64,000 bases of DNA from Brachymonas denitrificans (GTDB lineage: Bacteria > Pseudomonadota > Gammaproteobacteria > Burkholderiales > Burkholderiaceae_C). Below are positions 1-16,059 of the stretch, in pieces. Numbering within the stretch: the first letter of the stretch is position 1; each line of letters starts with the position of its first letter. A program made the position numbers and the translations under genes. Below the pieces are notes generated by a model. It ran no database searches. It was not told the DNA's origin and worked only from the letters and a program-made list of their open reading frames with translations. The stretch covers positions 1,937,001 to 2,001,000 of the forward strand of contig NZ_CAJQUA010000001.1 in assembly GCF_907163135.1 (NCBI RefSeq), in the 5' to 3' direction.

Positions 1-1210
<1,210 letters not shown>

Positions 1211-1257
1211 GATCGTGTTCCGTTATAGCTAGTGACTGTTCAGGGTCGGTTCAGGAT

Positions 1258-6204
<4,947 letters not shown>

Positions 6205-6287
6205 AGGAAAGTCCCGTTCAGAAAGTGGGTGGATCGGGGATCCATTTACAGATCGAAGAATACGGCAAAACCCTCTACCGTGCATCA

Positions 6288-6360
6288 GGAATAATTGGGG
6301 TCAGATTCCTATTCATTTCCATCCATGAAATTGTCGCCAATTAATTGGGGACATATTCAA
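6288..6360. repeat. pair of related AATTGGGG(T/A)CA(G/T)ATTC motifs
   Basis: Two copies of a similar motif lie about 50 bases apart between gltB and the RAYT-like gene: AATTGGGGTCAGATTCC ending at 6309 and AATTGGGGACATATTCAA ending at 6360. The first is bounded by GGAAT (6288-6292) and ATTCC (6305-6309), an imperfect inverted repeat. From memory, motifs of this type occur near Y1-transposase genes in proteobacterial genomes; that link is inferred. The rest of the 207-base gap shows no gene. Confidence 0.45.
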
Positions 6361-6411
6361 ATTGCTGTTTTTCAAGGACGATTGTGGATAGAAGCAACGA
6401 TTCCGGCCCCT

Positions 6412-7110
6412 TCAGGTGGCGCTCACAGGCTTGGTGCGCGGTCTTCCTGCGTGTGACTTTTGCAATCTTCTGCCAGTCAATTGTTGCAGCTTCATGACGA
6501 AATCGTCCGAACCCCAGGCCCAGCCGCCCAGGGCGGCCTCCTCGAAGCGCGCGCAATCCTGTCCCGCCTCATGGCTGTGGAGCAGGTTGCGGTAGGCGCT
6601 TTCGCGCGCAAACGGCGTATTGCCCAGCTGCCAGATCTGTGCTGGGGGCGTGACCATGCGTTCGCTGCGCTCACCGGTGTAGTGAGCGCTGCTGCTCCAG
6701 GGATAGGCCTCGGGGCTGCGCGCGAGATGCTCGCGTACCGGCAGGCTGTCCAGGCAGGCCATGGCGTGCAGCAGCAGGTCCGGATCGACCACGGTATTGC
6801 GATAGCGCCCTTCCCAGAGCGTGCCGCTGCGCAGGTGGCGGTTGTTGAAGGCGCGTACGTAGGCGCGGCCCACGTCCTGCATCATGCGCGGCAGGCTCTC
6901 GGCATCCGGCGGCGTGGCCAGCAGTTGCAACTGGCCGGGCAGCAGCACCCAGGCATGCAGTCCTACACGGTGTCGCGCACTCGCCTCGCGCAGCAATTGC
7001 AGCATGCGCTCATAATCAGGCTCATCCAGAAAAATGGCCTGGCGGTTGTTACCCCGCTGGATGACGTGATGCGGATAGCCCGCCACACTCAGCCTTGCCA
7101 ATCGCGCCAT
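6412..7110 (-). CDS. RAYT/Y1-transposase family protein with degenerate HUH motif
   Basis: 232 residues resembling REP-associated tyrosine transposases (IS200-like Y1 domain): N-terminal MARLARL, HHVIQRGNNRQAIF, and GTLWEGRYRN near residue 96. In active members the metal-binding HUH motif reads PNHVHLL. Here the same place (residues 58-63) reads PGQLQL, so both histidines are glutamine. The later Y-I-E-L-N-P-V-R segment is changed to CLDSLPVRE. No terminal inverted repeats or target duplications are visible, so this is not an intact insertion sequence. The ATG at 7108-7110 gives the canonical start; the frame extends upstream to 7185 without conserved sequence. It lies upstream of gltB on the same strand. 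It is likely an inactivated or domesticated gene, function unknown. Confidence 0.8.
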   Translation of the reverse strand: MARLARLSVAGYPHHVIQRGNNRQAIFLDEPDYERMLQLLREASARHRVGLHAWVLLPGQLQLLATPPDAESLPRMMQDVGRAYVRAFNNRHLRSGTLWEGRYRNTVVDPDLLLHAMACLDSLPVREHLARSPEAYPWSSSAHYTGERSERMVTPPAQIWQLGNTPFARESAYRNLLHSHEAGQDCARFEEAALGGWAWGSDDFVMKLQQLTGRRLQKSHAGRPRTKPVSAT

Positions 7111-7178
7111 GCCTGTCACTCCGTTTCTGGGATGTTTTGCCACAAGAACAAGATAAAGTGTATCGCCCGGGTCTGCCC

Positions 7179-8285
7179 ATGACACCTGTTCCCGACGCTC
7201 CCTTGCTGGTTCTGTTCAATGCAGGCGCAGGGCGCCATGCAGAGGACGATGCCGCGCGGCCCATTCGTGCCGCACTGGGGGCGTCCGGGCGCGCATTTCG
7301 CCTGATCGCGCTGGAGCCGGGCCGCACGCTGCCGCAGCAGATCCGTGCCGCCGTGCAGCAGGCCTGCGAGCAGGGCGCCATCGTGGTGGCCGCCGGCGGC
7401 GATGGCACCATCAGCACGGTGGCGCATGAGGTGGCCGGCAGCGGCTGCCTCCTGGGCGTGATTCCGCAGGGCACCTTCAACTATTTCTGCCGCGCGTATG
7501 GCATTTCTTCAGATCCCGCAGAAGCCGTGCAGCAAATGCTGGACGGCATCGTGCACGCCGTACAGGCTGGGCGGGTGAATGGCCGGCTGTTTCTGGTGAA
7601 TGCGAGCGTGGGGCTGTATCCGCTGGTGCTGGAAGACCGCGAGCGCTTCAAGGCCACGCTGGGCCGCAGCCGTTTCGTTGCCGCGCTGGCGGCGCTCTAC
7701 ACCCTGCTGCGCCGCCCGGTGCAACTGACGCTGCGCCTGAGCGGCGAAGGCCATGACACCGTGCGCAGGACGCCCACCCTGTTCGTCGCCAACAATGCGC
7801 TGCAGCTGCAGCAAACCGGCCTGCTGGACAGCGAAGATGGGGGCGAGCCCGAGCTGCCGGCCGAACTCGACGGCCGCCTGCGCGCCGTGCTGCTGGCGCC
7901 GGTCAGCACGCCGCGCCTGTTCGGACTGGCCCTGCGCGGCGCCTTCGGAACGCTGGGCGAAGCCGACGATGCGGTGCTGCACTTTCCGTTCCAGCAACTC
8001 GACGTACAGGCGCGCGGCTATCTGGGCGGACGCCGCATCAAGGTGGCGACCGATGGCGAGGTGCACTGGATGCGCGCGCCGCTGCGCTTCGAGGTGGAGC
8101 GTGACGCACTGCAACTGATCGTGCCGACGCCGCTGCGCGCGCCGGTGGACGAGGAGCCGACCTCCCTGCTGGCCGACCTGATTCCCCAAGGCCTGTTGCA
8201 GCCGGCAGCGGCAGCAGTACAGGCCGCTAGCGGCTTGAGTCTGGCCAGCACGCCACCCCAACCCTCTGCCGGAGGCGGCGCATGA
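7179..8285 (+). CDS. diacylglycerol kinase family lipid kinase
   Basis: About 368 residues of the DAGK catalytic family. The N-terminal LLVLFNAGAGR strand, the nucleotide-binding AAGGDGTIS motif (near residue 70) and the following IPQGTFNYFCR (usually GTGNDFAR) are typical; a C-terminal beta-sandwich domain follows. It probably phosphorylates a membrane lipid such as diacylglycerol or a sphingoid/isoprenoid lipid; the substrate cannot be read from sequence. The ATG at 7179 is preferred because the upstream extension to 7095 overlaps the divergent RAYT gene and is not family-like. Its stop overlaps the next ATG (ATGA at 8282), so it is translationally coupled to the metallophosphoesterase. Confidence 0.88.
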   Translation: MTPVPDAPLLVLFNAGAGRHAEDDAARPIRAALGASGRAFRLIALEPGRTLPQQIRAAVQQACEQGAIVVAAGGDGTISTVAHEVAGSGCLLGVIPQGTFNYFCRAYGISSDPAEAVQQMLDGIVHAVQAGRVNGRLFLVNASVGLYPLVLEDRERFKATLGRSRFVAALAALYTLLRRPVQLTLRLSGEGHDTVRRTPTLFVANNALQLQQTGLLDSEDGGEPELPAELDGRLRAVLLAPVSTPRLFGLALRGAFGTLGEADDAVLHFPFQQLDVQARGYLGGRRIKVATDGEVHWMRAPLRFEVERDALQLIVPTPLRAPVDEEPTSLLADLIPQGLLQPAAAAVQAASGLSLASTPPQPSAGGGA

Positions 8286-9127
8286 GCAGCCTGCTGCAGA
8301 TCTCCGACACCCACTTCGGCACCGAACAGCCCGCCGTGCTGCAGGCCCTGCGCGCATTGGCCGAAGCCGAGCAGGTGCAGCATGTGCTGCTCGCCGGCGA
8401 CATCACCATGCGCGCCCGGCGCGGCCAGTTCGCGGCCGCCCGCGCCTTCATGGACAGCCTGCCGGTGCAGACGCGCATGGCCCTGCCCGGCAACCATGAC
8501 ATCTCGCTGTGGTTGCCCTGGCGCCGCTTTCTGTGGCCCTATCGCCTCTTCCAGAAGTATTTCCCCACCGCCTTTGATGCCGACGGCGTGATCCACTGGG
8601 ATCTGGGCCCCATCCAGCTGATCGGCGTGCGCACCACGCGGCGTTACCGGCATATCCAGGGTGAGGCTTCGCAGGCACAGATCGCCAACGTCAGCCGGCG
8701 TCTGCGCGCACTGCCCGACACGGCGCTCAAGCTGGTGGCCGTCCACCAGCCGGCGCTGGTGATCGAAGAAGAGGAGCGCAAAAACCTGTTGCGTGGCGCC
8801 GCGCACGCCAATGCGACCTGGCGCGCCGCCGGGGCACTGGGTGTGCTCGGCGGCCACATCCATGAACCGTATGTGGAGCTGATCCCGCCCGGGCCGGACG
8901 ATGCGCCCGGCGCGCTCTGGGCCCTACAATCCGGCACGGCTGTTTCCGACCGCATCCGCGACAACTACCCGAATTCCGTGAATCTGCTCCGCCCTGCCAC
9001 CGCCGCCCCGCAAGGCCATCTGCACAATCCCCTGCAACTGCTGGAGCCGCAATGGCAGGTCGAGCGCTGGGACTTCGACGCCAGCCTGCAGGCCTTTACC
9101 TGCGTTGCCACCACCTGGCTGCGATGA
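8282..9127 (+). CDS. calcineurin-like metallophosphoesterase
   Basis: 281 residues with the full set of metallophosphoesterase blocks: ISDTHFG (D-x-H), LAGDIT (G-D), LPGNHD (G-N-H-D), VHQPA and GGHIHE (G-H-x-H). Two metal ions are expected. No signal peptide or membrane segment is seen, so it is probably cytoplasmic. The start overlaps the lipid kinase stop and its own stop overlaps the PAP2 start (ATGA at 9124). In this setting it may act on a phospholipid headgroup or a nucleotide-lipid intermediate, but the substrate is not known. Confidence 0.9.
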   Translation: MSSLLQISDTHFGTEQPAVLQALRALAEAEQVQHVLLAGDITMRARRGQFAAARAFMDSLPVQTRMALPGNHDISLWLPWRRFLWPYRLFQKYFPTAFDADGVIHWDLGPIQLIGVRTTRRYRHIQGEASQAQIANVSRRLRALPDTALKLVAVHQPALVIEEEERKNLLRGAAHANATWRAAGALGVLGGHIHEPYVELIPPGPDDAPGALWALQSGTAVSDRIRDNYPNSVNLLRPATAAPQGHLHNPLQLLEPQWQVERWDFDASLQAFTCVATTWLR

Positions 9128-9960
9128 ACAGCGCCCTGCCGCCCAACAGCCCCGATGCCCTGGCCACGCAGAGCGCGTTCTGGACCTCGGTGGCCCTGCA
9201 ATGGGGACAGGCGCCGGGCATGGTATTCATTCTCTGGCTGCTGCTGGTGGCCGCCACCGCCTTGCCCCTCTGCGCATTCATGCAACGCGACAGCGCCATC
9301 CGCAGGCCGCTGCATGCACCGCTGGGCAGTGCCGCCATCGTCTGGATGGTGCTGGCCGCCACACTCTGGAGCGCCCTGGCCTGGCAGGTGACGCACGACG
9401 GGCCGGTCACGCGGCTGGACACCGCTCTTGCCCATACGCTCAGCCTGCACGTGCATCCGGCGCTGTTGACGTTGTTCGGTACGGTGAGCCATCTGGCGGA
9501 TACCCCGGTGCTGACGGCCGCCTGCATTGTCGGTGCCGTACTCCTCGCCTGGCGCGGCGAGCGGAAGATGGCGGCGGGCTGGGTCTGGGCCATCGCAGGC
9601 AATGCCCTGCTCAACGTGATGCTCAAGCAATGGGTGGGCCGCGTGCGGCCCTCGCATGTGGAGGGCTACACCATGGCGGGCGGCCTGAGCTTTCCGAGCG
9701 GCCACAGTTCGGGTTCGCTGGTGGCCTACGGCATGCTGGCGTGGATGCTGCTGCACCTGCACCCCGGCTGGCCCTGCCGGCTACGCGTTGCCGTGCTCAC
9801 CGCTGCTGCGCTGGCAGTGGCCGCCGTGGGCTACAGCCGCATCGGGCTGCAGGTGCACTATCTGACCGATGTGCTGGGCGGCTGGCTTTCCGGGAGCCTG
9901 TGGCTGGCAGGCAGCATGGGACTGGTGCGGGCGCTGGAGCGGCGCGAGAGGGCCGCCTGA
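9124..9960 (+). CDS. PAP2-family membrane phosphatase
   Basis: About 278 residues, a multi-pass membrane protein with the three PAP2 signature motifs in order: K-x6-RP (KQWVGRVRP), PSGH (FPSGHSS) and SR-x5-H-x3-D (SRIGLQVHYLTD). Such enzymes dephosphorylate phosphatidate, isoprenoid pyrophosphates or related lipids on the membrane surface. The ATG at 9124 overlaps the preceding stop and was chosen over an upstream in-frame ATG at 9052 that lies inside the phosphoesterase gene. A lipid kinase and a lipid phosphatase in one coupled operon suggest a lipid phosphorylation cycle. The 113 bases after the stop show nothing recognisable. Confidence 0.92.
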   Translation: MNSALPPNSPDALATQSAFWTSVALQWGQAPGMVFILWLLLVAATALPLCAFMQRDSAIRRPLHAPLGSAAIVWMVLAATLWSALAWQVTHDGPVTRLDTALAHTLSLHVHPALLTLFGTVSHLADTPVLTAACIVGAVLLAWRGERKMAAGWVWAIAGNALLNVMLKQWVGRVRPSHVEGYTMAGGLSFPSGHSSGSLVAYGMLAWMLLHLHPGWPCRLRVAVLTAAALAVAAVGYSRIGLQVHYLTDVLGGWLSGSLWLAGSMGLVRALERRERAA

Positions 9961-10073
9961 TCTGGGCGCCGTTCGTCCAAGCGTCTCGCACGTGTGTCAG
10001 CCAGGGATTGCGGGCGGAATGTTCGTGCGCTTGCTGTAACGCAGTCCACACGCGCCTGCCAGCGCCCCTTCGC

Positions 10074-12116
10074 TCACGCCCCGTCCGGGCGCTTTCGCAT
10101 AATCCTTCGGTAAAAGGTATTGCGGCTGATGCCGAGCCGGCGCGCTGCGAGCGAGAGATTGCCCTCTGCCTCGCGCAAAGCCTGCTCCATCACGTCACGC
10201 GTGTACTGCGCCAGCGGCACGCAACCCGCGCGCAGGCGAGATAATTCGCCCTCCTCGATGACTGGCGTTCGTGTTGTGGCAAAACCCGGGTCGGCGCTCC
10301 GGCGATGTCCGTATGGCATATCCTGTGGCGCGCCAGCGCCCGGGGCCTGCCGCGCCTCCTGCAGCTCCTGCACCAGATCGTCCGGCAGGTGCTCCATGCC
10401 GATCACGCAGGCATCATCGAGCAGCGCCACCGTGGTGCGCAGCGTGTTGTCGAGCTGGCGCAGATTGCCTGGCCAGGGATGCTGGCGCAGCACGCGCGCC
10501 AGCTCCGGATCCAGTTCGATCGCACGATGCGGCGCATGCCGTTGCAGCATGCGCTGCACCAGCACATCCCAGTCGCTGCGCTGGCGCAGCGCCGGCAGAT
10601 GCAGGGTCAATCCATTCAGGCGCCAGTACAGGTCGGCACGGAAACGCCCTGCAGCCACCTCTTCCTTCAGGTCGCGGTGCGTGGCACACACCAGCGCAAA
10701 ATCCACCGCCACCGGCTGGCCACCCCCCAGCGGCACTACCTGACGCTCCTGCAACACGCGCAGCAGCCGCGTCTGCATGGCCAGCGGCATATCGCCGATC
10801 TCGTCCAGAAACAGCGTGCCTCGGTGCGCCTGGCGAATGCTTCCCGGCGCGCCCTCGCGCCGCGCACCGGTGTAGGCGCCAGGAGCATAGCCGAACAGCT
10901 CGGCCTCGATCAGATTTTCCGGCAAGGCCGCGCAATTCACCGCCACAAAGGCCTGCTCACGCCGCTGGCTGCTGGCGTGGATGGCCTTGGCCAGCACCTC
11001 CTTGCCCGAACCGGATTCGCCATGCAGCAGCACGGCAATCGGCTTGTCCAGCACCTTGCGCGCCTTCTCCAGCACGCCGTGCCAGGCTGCATCGCCGGTA
11101 TCCAGCGCCTGCAACGCATCCGGCTCGCGGCTGATGCTGCGGCTCGGCATATCCAGCGTGGCCGCACGCGACCAGCCCTGTTCCACCCGCACATGCAGCA
11201 CCGGCACCGCAGGCGCGCTCAGGCAGCGCAGCCGCAAGGGCGCCGGGCTGCGATGGCTGGCGCGCAGCAAGTGTTCGCGGTCCGCGTCCACCACCTGCTC
11301 CAGCCGCACCCGACCCAGCTGACTGGCACGCAGGTTGAGCAATGCCAGCGCCGCCTGGTTGGCACCCACCAGCACGCCTTCTTCCGACAGTGCCAGCACA
11401 CCCTCGGCCAGCGTGCCGATGCCTTCGGCCAGCGGATGCACGTGCAGCCGCATGTGCCGCCCGTGGCAGGCGTCGAACAGGCGGTTCTCGATCATCTGGG
11501 TGGCCGCACGCACCATGCTGAAGGTGTGCGGATGCCGGCTGCTGCGCTCGCCGGACATGTTGAGCACGCCCAGCACACTGCCATCGGGCGCCACCACGGG
11601 CGCCGCTGCGCAGGTCAGAAAAGTGTTGCACTCCAGAAAGTGCTCCGCCCCGTGCACCACCACCGGCACGCCTTCTGCCAGCGCAGTTCCCACCGCATTG
11701 GTGCCGCGGTACTGCTCGTGCCAGCTCGCTCCAGGCATCAGTGCCACGCGCTCGGCCCGCGTCATGAAACCGGGATCGCCCAGCGCATGCAGCAGCAGGC
11801 CATCGGCATCGGCCAGCAGCAGCACGCTGCCGCTGCCGCGCGTCTGTCCGTGCAGGTATTCCATCACCGGGCGCGCGTGGGCCAGCAGCTCATGCTGGCG
11901 TTCGGTAGCACGCTCCACCTCGAAGCGCGAGAGATGCGGCACGTGCGGGCGCATGCCGAAGGCATCCACGCCAGCCGCGAGGCTGCGCCGCCACGAACGC
12001 GACACGTGCGCCAGCGATGCGGGCAGCAGATCCTCGGGCTGCGCATCGCGCGCGTACAGCGCGTGGCGGGCCCGGCGCAACAGGGCGTCTGATTCGACAG
12101 TGCCAAGTGCGGTCAT
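10074..12116 (-). CDS. acoR: sigma-54-dependent transcriptional activator, AcoR type
   Basis: 680 residues. A GAF-like sensory region (about 75-210) and a PAS-like segment (about 230-300) precede the AAA+ domain with Walker A GESGSGKE (366-373), the sigma-54 contact loop GAYTGA (413-418, the Tyr form of GAFTGA) and Walker B FLDEIGD (436-442). A Fis-type helix-turn-helix ends the protein (LSLAARRLGISRNTFYRRI). This is the layout of AcoR/AcxR activators of acetoin, alcohol and aldehyde catabolism. It is divergent from an aldehyde dehydrogenase gene that has a -24/-12 promoter, its likely target. The effector is unknown; the acoR symbol rests on domain order and neighbour. Confidence 0.88.
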   Translation of the reverse strand: MTALGTVESDALLRRARHALYARDAQPEDLLPASLAHVSRSWRRSLAAGVDAFGMRPHVPHLSRFEVERATERQHELLAHARPVMEYLHGQTRGSGSVLLLADADGLLLHALGDPGFMTRAERVALMPGASWHEQYRGTNAVGTALAEGVPVVVHGAEHFLECNTFLTCAAAPVVAPDGSVLGVLNMSGERSSRHPHTFSMVRAATQMIENRLFDACHGRHMRLHVHPLAEGIGTLAEGVLALSEEGVLVGANQAALALLNLRASQLGRVRLEQVVDADREHLLRASHRSPAPLRLRCLSAPAVPVLHVRVEQGWSRAATLDMPSRSISREPDALQALDTGDAAWHGVLEKARKVLDKPIAVLLHGESGSGKEVLAKAIHASSQRREQAFVAVNCAALPENLIEAELFGYAPGAYTGARREGAPGSIRQAHRGTLFLDEIGDMPLAMQTRLLRVLQERQVVPLGGGQPVAVDFALVCATHRDLKEEVAAGRFRADLYWRLNGLTLHLPALRQRSDWDVLVQRMLQRHAPHRAIELDPELARVLRQHPWPGNLRQLDNTLRTTVALLDDACVIGMEHLPDDLVQELQEARQAPGAGAPQDMPYGHRRSADPGFATTRTPVIEEGELSRLRAGCVPLAQYTRDVMEQALREAEGNLSLAARRLGISRNTFYRRIMRKRPDGA

Positions 12117-12215
12117 GGCTGTCTCCTTGTGCAGGACGGTACGGATCCTGCTTTTTCTGTCATTGAGCAGTCGATGCTAGCACGCAAGGCCTCGGCGCCG
12201 TGTTGGCGTTTGCAC

Positions 12216-12275
12216 TGTGCCAAAACGGAACACCTGGTACACCGGGGACACGTCCGGGCTGGTACAGATGGCACA
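12216..12275. promoter_or_regulatory. candidate upstream activator sites
   Basis: Between the activator and the sigma-54 promoter lie two direct CTGGTACA repeats (12234-12241 and 12259-12266, 25 bases apart). They are flanked by an inverted pair TGTGCCA (12216-12222) and TGGCACA (12269-12275), with GGAC-AC-GTCC near 12246-12255. They sit about 90-150 bases upstream of the -24 element, the usual distance for enhancer sites. Assignment to the AcoR-like activator is inference. Confidence 0.4.
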
Positions 12276-12363
12276 CCCTGGCGCAACCACCGGGTACTCC
12301 GGAGCACCACAAACAGCCATCCAGGCCGCCAGATCTCCGGACAAACCCGCAGGTCCGCGAAGT

Positions 12364-12378
12364 TGGCACATCGCTTGC
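12364..12378 (+). promoter_or_regulatory. sigma-54 (-24/-12) promoter of the aldehyde/alcohol dehydrogenase genes
   Basis: TGGCAC at 12364-12369 and TTGC at 12375-12378 match the RpoN consensus, with exactly ten bases between the invariant GG and GC. The expected transcription start is near 12390, about 55 bases before the aldehyde dehydrogenase ATG. The divergent gene encodes a sigma-54 activator, which fits. Confidence 0.85.
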
Positions 12379-12444
12379 AAGAAGCAGGTCCACGGCGCAA
12401 CTGCCGCCGTTGCAAACCACAACCGACATCCAAGGAGACACCCC

Positions 12445-13965
<1,521 letters not shown>

Positions 13966-14017
13966 TCCCCTGCAGTACCTTCCCTCTGGCCTATTTACTA
14001 CCTACAAGGAGACTCCC

Positions 14018-15166
14018 ATGTCCGTATCCCATTTCTTCATGCCCGTGCAGAACATCATTGGCCCCGGCGCGCTCGACGAAGCGCTGCAGATCGTCGGCAA
14101 AATGGGCTTTCGCAAGGCCCTGATCGTCACCGACCCGGGTCTGAGCAAGATCGGTGTGGCCAACACCGTGTCCGACAAGCTGGCGGCGCAAGGCATTCCT
14201 GCCACCGTGTTCGATGGCGCCCAGCCCAACCCGACCGTGAGCAACGTGAATGCCGGGCTGGAAGCGCTCAAGACAGCACAGGCCGATCTGGTCGTGTCGC
14301 TTGGCGGCGGTTCCTCGCATGACTGCGCCAAGGGCATCGCGCTGGTTGCCGCCAACGGCGGCAAAATCGAGGACTACGAAGGCGTGGACAAGTCCGCCAA
14401 GCCGCAACTGCCGCTGCTGGCGGTCAACACCACGGCCGGCACCGCCTCGGAGATGACGCGCTTCACCATCATCACCGACGAGACACGCCACGTGAAAATG
14501 GCCATCGTCGACAAGCACGTTACGCCCTTCCTGTCGGTGAACGACTCCGGCATGATGGAAGGCATGCCGGCCGCGCTGACGGCTGCCACCGGCATGGACG
14601 CGCTGACGCACGCCGTCGAATCCTATGTCTCGACCGCAGCCACGCCGCTCACCGACGCCTGCGCCGTCAAGGCGATCGAGCTGATCGCGCGTTACCTCCC
14701 CACCGCCGTGAGCGAGCCCAATAACCAGGAGGCGCGCGAGAAGATGGCCTATGCGCAGTTCCTGGCAGGCATGGCCTTCAACAATGCCTCGCTCGGCTAC
14801 GTGCACGCCATGGCGCACCAGCTCGGCGGTTTCTACGATCTGCCGCACGGCGTCTGCAACGCACTGCTGCTGCCGCATGTCGAGGCCTTCAACATGGGCG
14901 CAGCCTCCGGCAAGCTCAATGAAGTGGGTGCCATCCTGCAGGCCAACAACCCGCAGCTGGCCGGCCTGGACCCCGTGGCTGCCATCAAGAAGCTGGCCGA
15001 TATCGTCGGCATTCCGAAGTCGCTGGAGGAGCTGGGTGTGAAGCGCGAGGACTTCGACGTGCTGGCCGAGAACGCGCTCAAGGATGTGTGCGGCCTGACC
15101 AACCCGGTGCAGGCCAGCCACGCCGAAATCGTCGGCATCTTTGCGGCGGCCTTCGGTCCGCGCTGA
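14018..15166 (+). CDS. iron-containing (group III) alcohol dehydrogenase
   Basis: 382 residues, close in length and character to Zymomonas AdhB and E. coli YiaY. The nucleotide loop [13 protein letters not shown] and the metal-ligand region [11 protein letters not shown] followed by [23 protein letters not shown] are intact, supplying one Asp and three His for the active-site iron. It interconverts primary alcohols and aldehydes with NAD(H). A strong ribosome site (CAAGGAGA) precedes the ATG. It is probably co-transcribed with the aldehyde dehydrogenase from the sigma-54 promoter, and a strong terminator follows. Confidence 0.94.
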   Translation: MSVSHFFMPVQNIIGPGALDEALQIVGKMGFRKALIVTDPGLSKIGVANTVSDKLAAQGIPATVFDGAQPNPTVSNVNAGLEALKTAQADLVVSLGGGSSHDCAKGIALVAANGGKIEDYEGVDKSAKPQLPLLAVNTTAGTASEMTRFTIITDETRHVKMAIVDKHVTPFLSVNDSGMMEGMPAALTAATGMDALTHAVESYVSTAATPLTDACAVKAIELIARYLPTAVSEPNNQEAREKMAYAQFLAGMAFNNASLGYVHAMAHQLGGFYDLPHGVCNALLLPHVEAFNMGAASGKLNEVGAILQANNPQLAGLDPVAAIKKLADIVGIPKSLEELGVKREDFDVLAENALKDVCGLTNPVQASHAEIVGIFAAAFGPR

Positions 15167-15212
15167 GCCGAGTACCGGCTCCTGTTACCCTGGCCTGAGA
15201 GGCCAGGGCTTG

Positions 15213-15256
15213 TGCCCCGTTGCGGTGCCTGATGGCATGGCGCACGGGGCTTTTTT
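15213..15256 (+). terminator. intrinsic terminator after the alcohol dehydrogenase
   Basis: GCCCCG / CGGGGC arms with inner TGCG/CGCA and TGCC/GGCA pairs, followed by six T. A second GC-rich hairpin (CCTGGCCT / AGGCCAGG, about 15189-15207) lies just upstream. It ends the ald-adh transcript; the opposing acyltransferase gene ends at 15295. Confidence 0.88.
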
Positions 15257-15294
15257 GCAGAAACAGCATGGCCCGGCCCCCGAGCGCCGCTGGC

Positions 15295-16038
15295 TCAGCG
15301 CCGCAGTTCCGCCACGGTTTGCCGCAAGTCCTGCGCCCACTGCTGCCGACTGCGCCCCTTTGCGCGCTCGGGTTCGCCAAAGGTCACCCGCGCCACCACG
15401 CCTTCGGCACGTACCGTGCGCCAGAGCGACTCGAGCAGCGTGTCGTCCCCGATATAGCAAGGCGCCTGGTTCAGCCGGCCCTGCGCATCCAGAAACTGCA
15501 GCGCCACCGGCTGCACCGGCGCATCCACGCTGATGGCCGCCTGCAGGAGGTTGGCATGGAATGGCAGCAGATCGATGCCTTCGCTGGTCGTGCCCTCGGG
15601 GAAGAAGGCCAGCACATCGCCCTGCTGCAGGCGCTCCGCCATGGTGTGCAGCACCCGGTGTGCATCCCGGCGCGAGGTGCGCTCCAGATACAGCGTATCG
15701 GCCGAATCGGCCAGCCGGCCGATCACCGGCCAGCGCTTCACTTCCGACTTGGAGATGAAGCGGCAGAAGCGGATCGCGTGGATGGTCGGGATGTCGACCC
15801 AGGAGATGTGGTTGGCCACCAGCATCAGGCCGTCCGGCCCTGCCTCGGCCGGCGTGCCGCGCACCTGCAGCGTGATGCCGCAGCGGCGCACCGCCTCGGC
15901 CGCCCAGCGCTGTACGGTGGCGCGGCGCTCGGCCTCGCCCAGGCGCGGGAAGCGCGCGTAGACGATCCAGAAGCCTGCCAGGATATGGGCCACCAGGCGC
16001 ACGAGACGCCCCAGGCCACGCCAGGTACTGGTTTGCAT
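15295..16038 (-). CDS. 1-acyl-sn-glycerol-3-phosphate acyltransferase (PlsC family)
   Basis: 247 residues. An N-terminal hydrophobic segment (about 13-28) is followed by the acyltransferase motifs NHISWVD (N-H-x4-D, block I), the SKSEVKRWPVIG region and FPEGTTSEG (block III). It acylates lysophosphatidate or a related lysolipid at the inner membrane. It lies 21 bases after pyrC' on the same strand and is probably the last gene of the yqgE-ruvX-pyrR-pyrB-pyrC' run. A second family member is at 25336-26256. Confidence 0.9.
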   Translation of the reverse strand: MQTSTWRGLGRLVRLVAHILAGFWIVYARFPRLGEAERRATVQRWAAEAVRRCGITLQVRGTPAEAGPDGLMLVANHISWVDIPTIHAIRFCRFISKSEVKRWPVIGRLADSADTLYLERTSRRDAHRVLHTMAERLQQGDVLAFFPEGTTSEGIDLLPFHANLLQAAISVDAPVQPVALQFLDAQGRLNQAPCYIGDDTLLESLWRTVRAEGVVARVTFGEPERAKGRSRQQWAQDLRQTVAELRR

Positions 16039-16059
16039 AGACAGGTCGAGAAGACTGGA

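Noticed and set aside
6412-7110. An active insertion sequence
   Set aside because: HUH histidines are absent and no terminal inverted repeats or target duplications were found.
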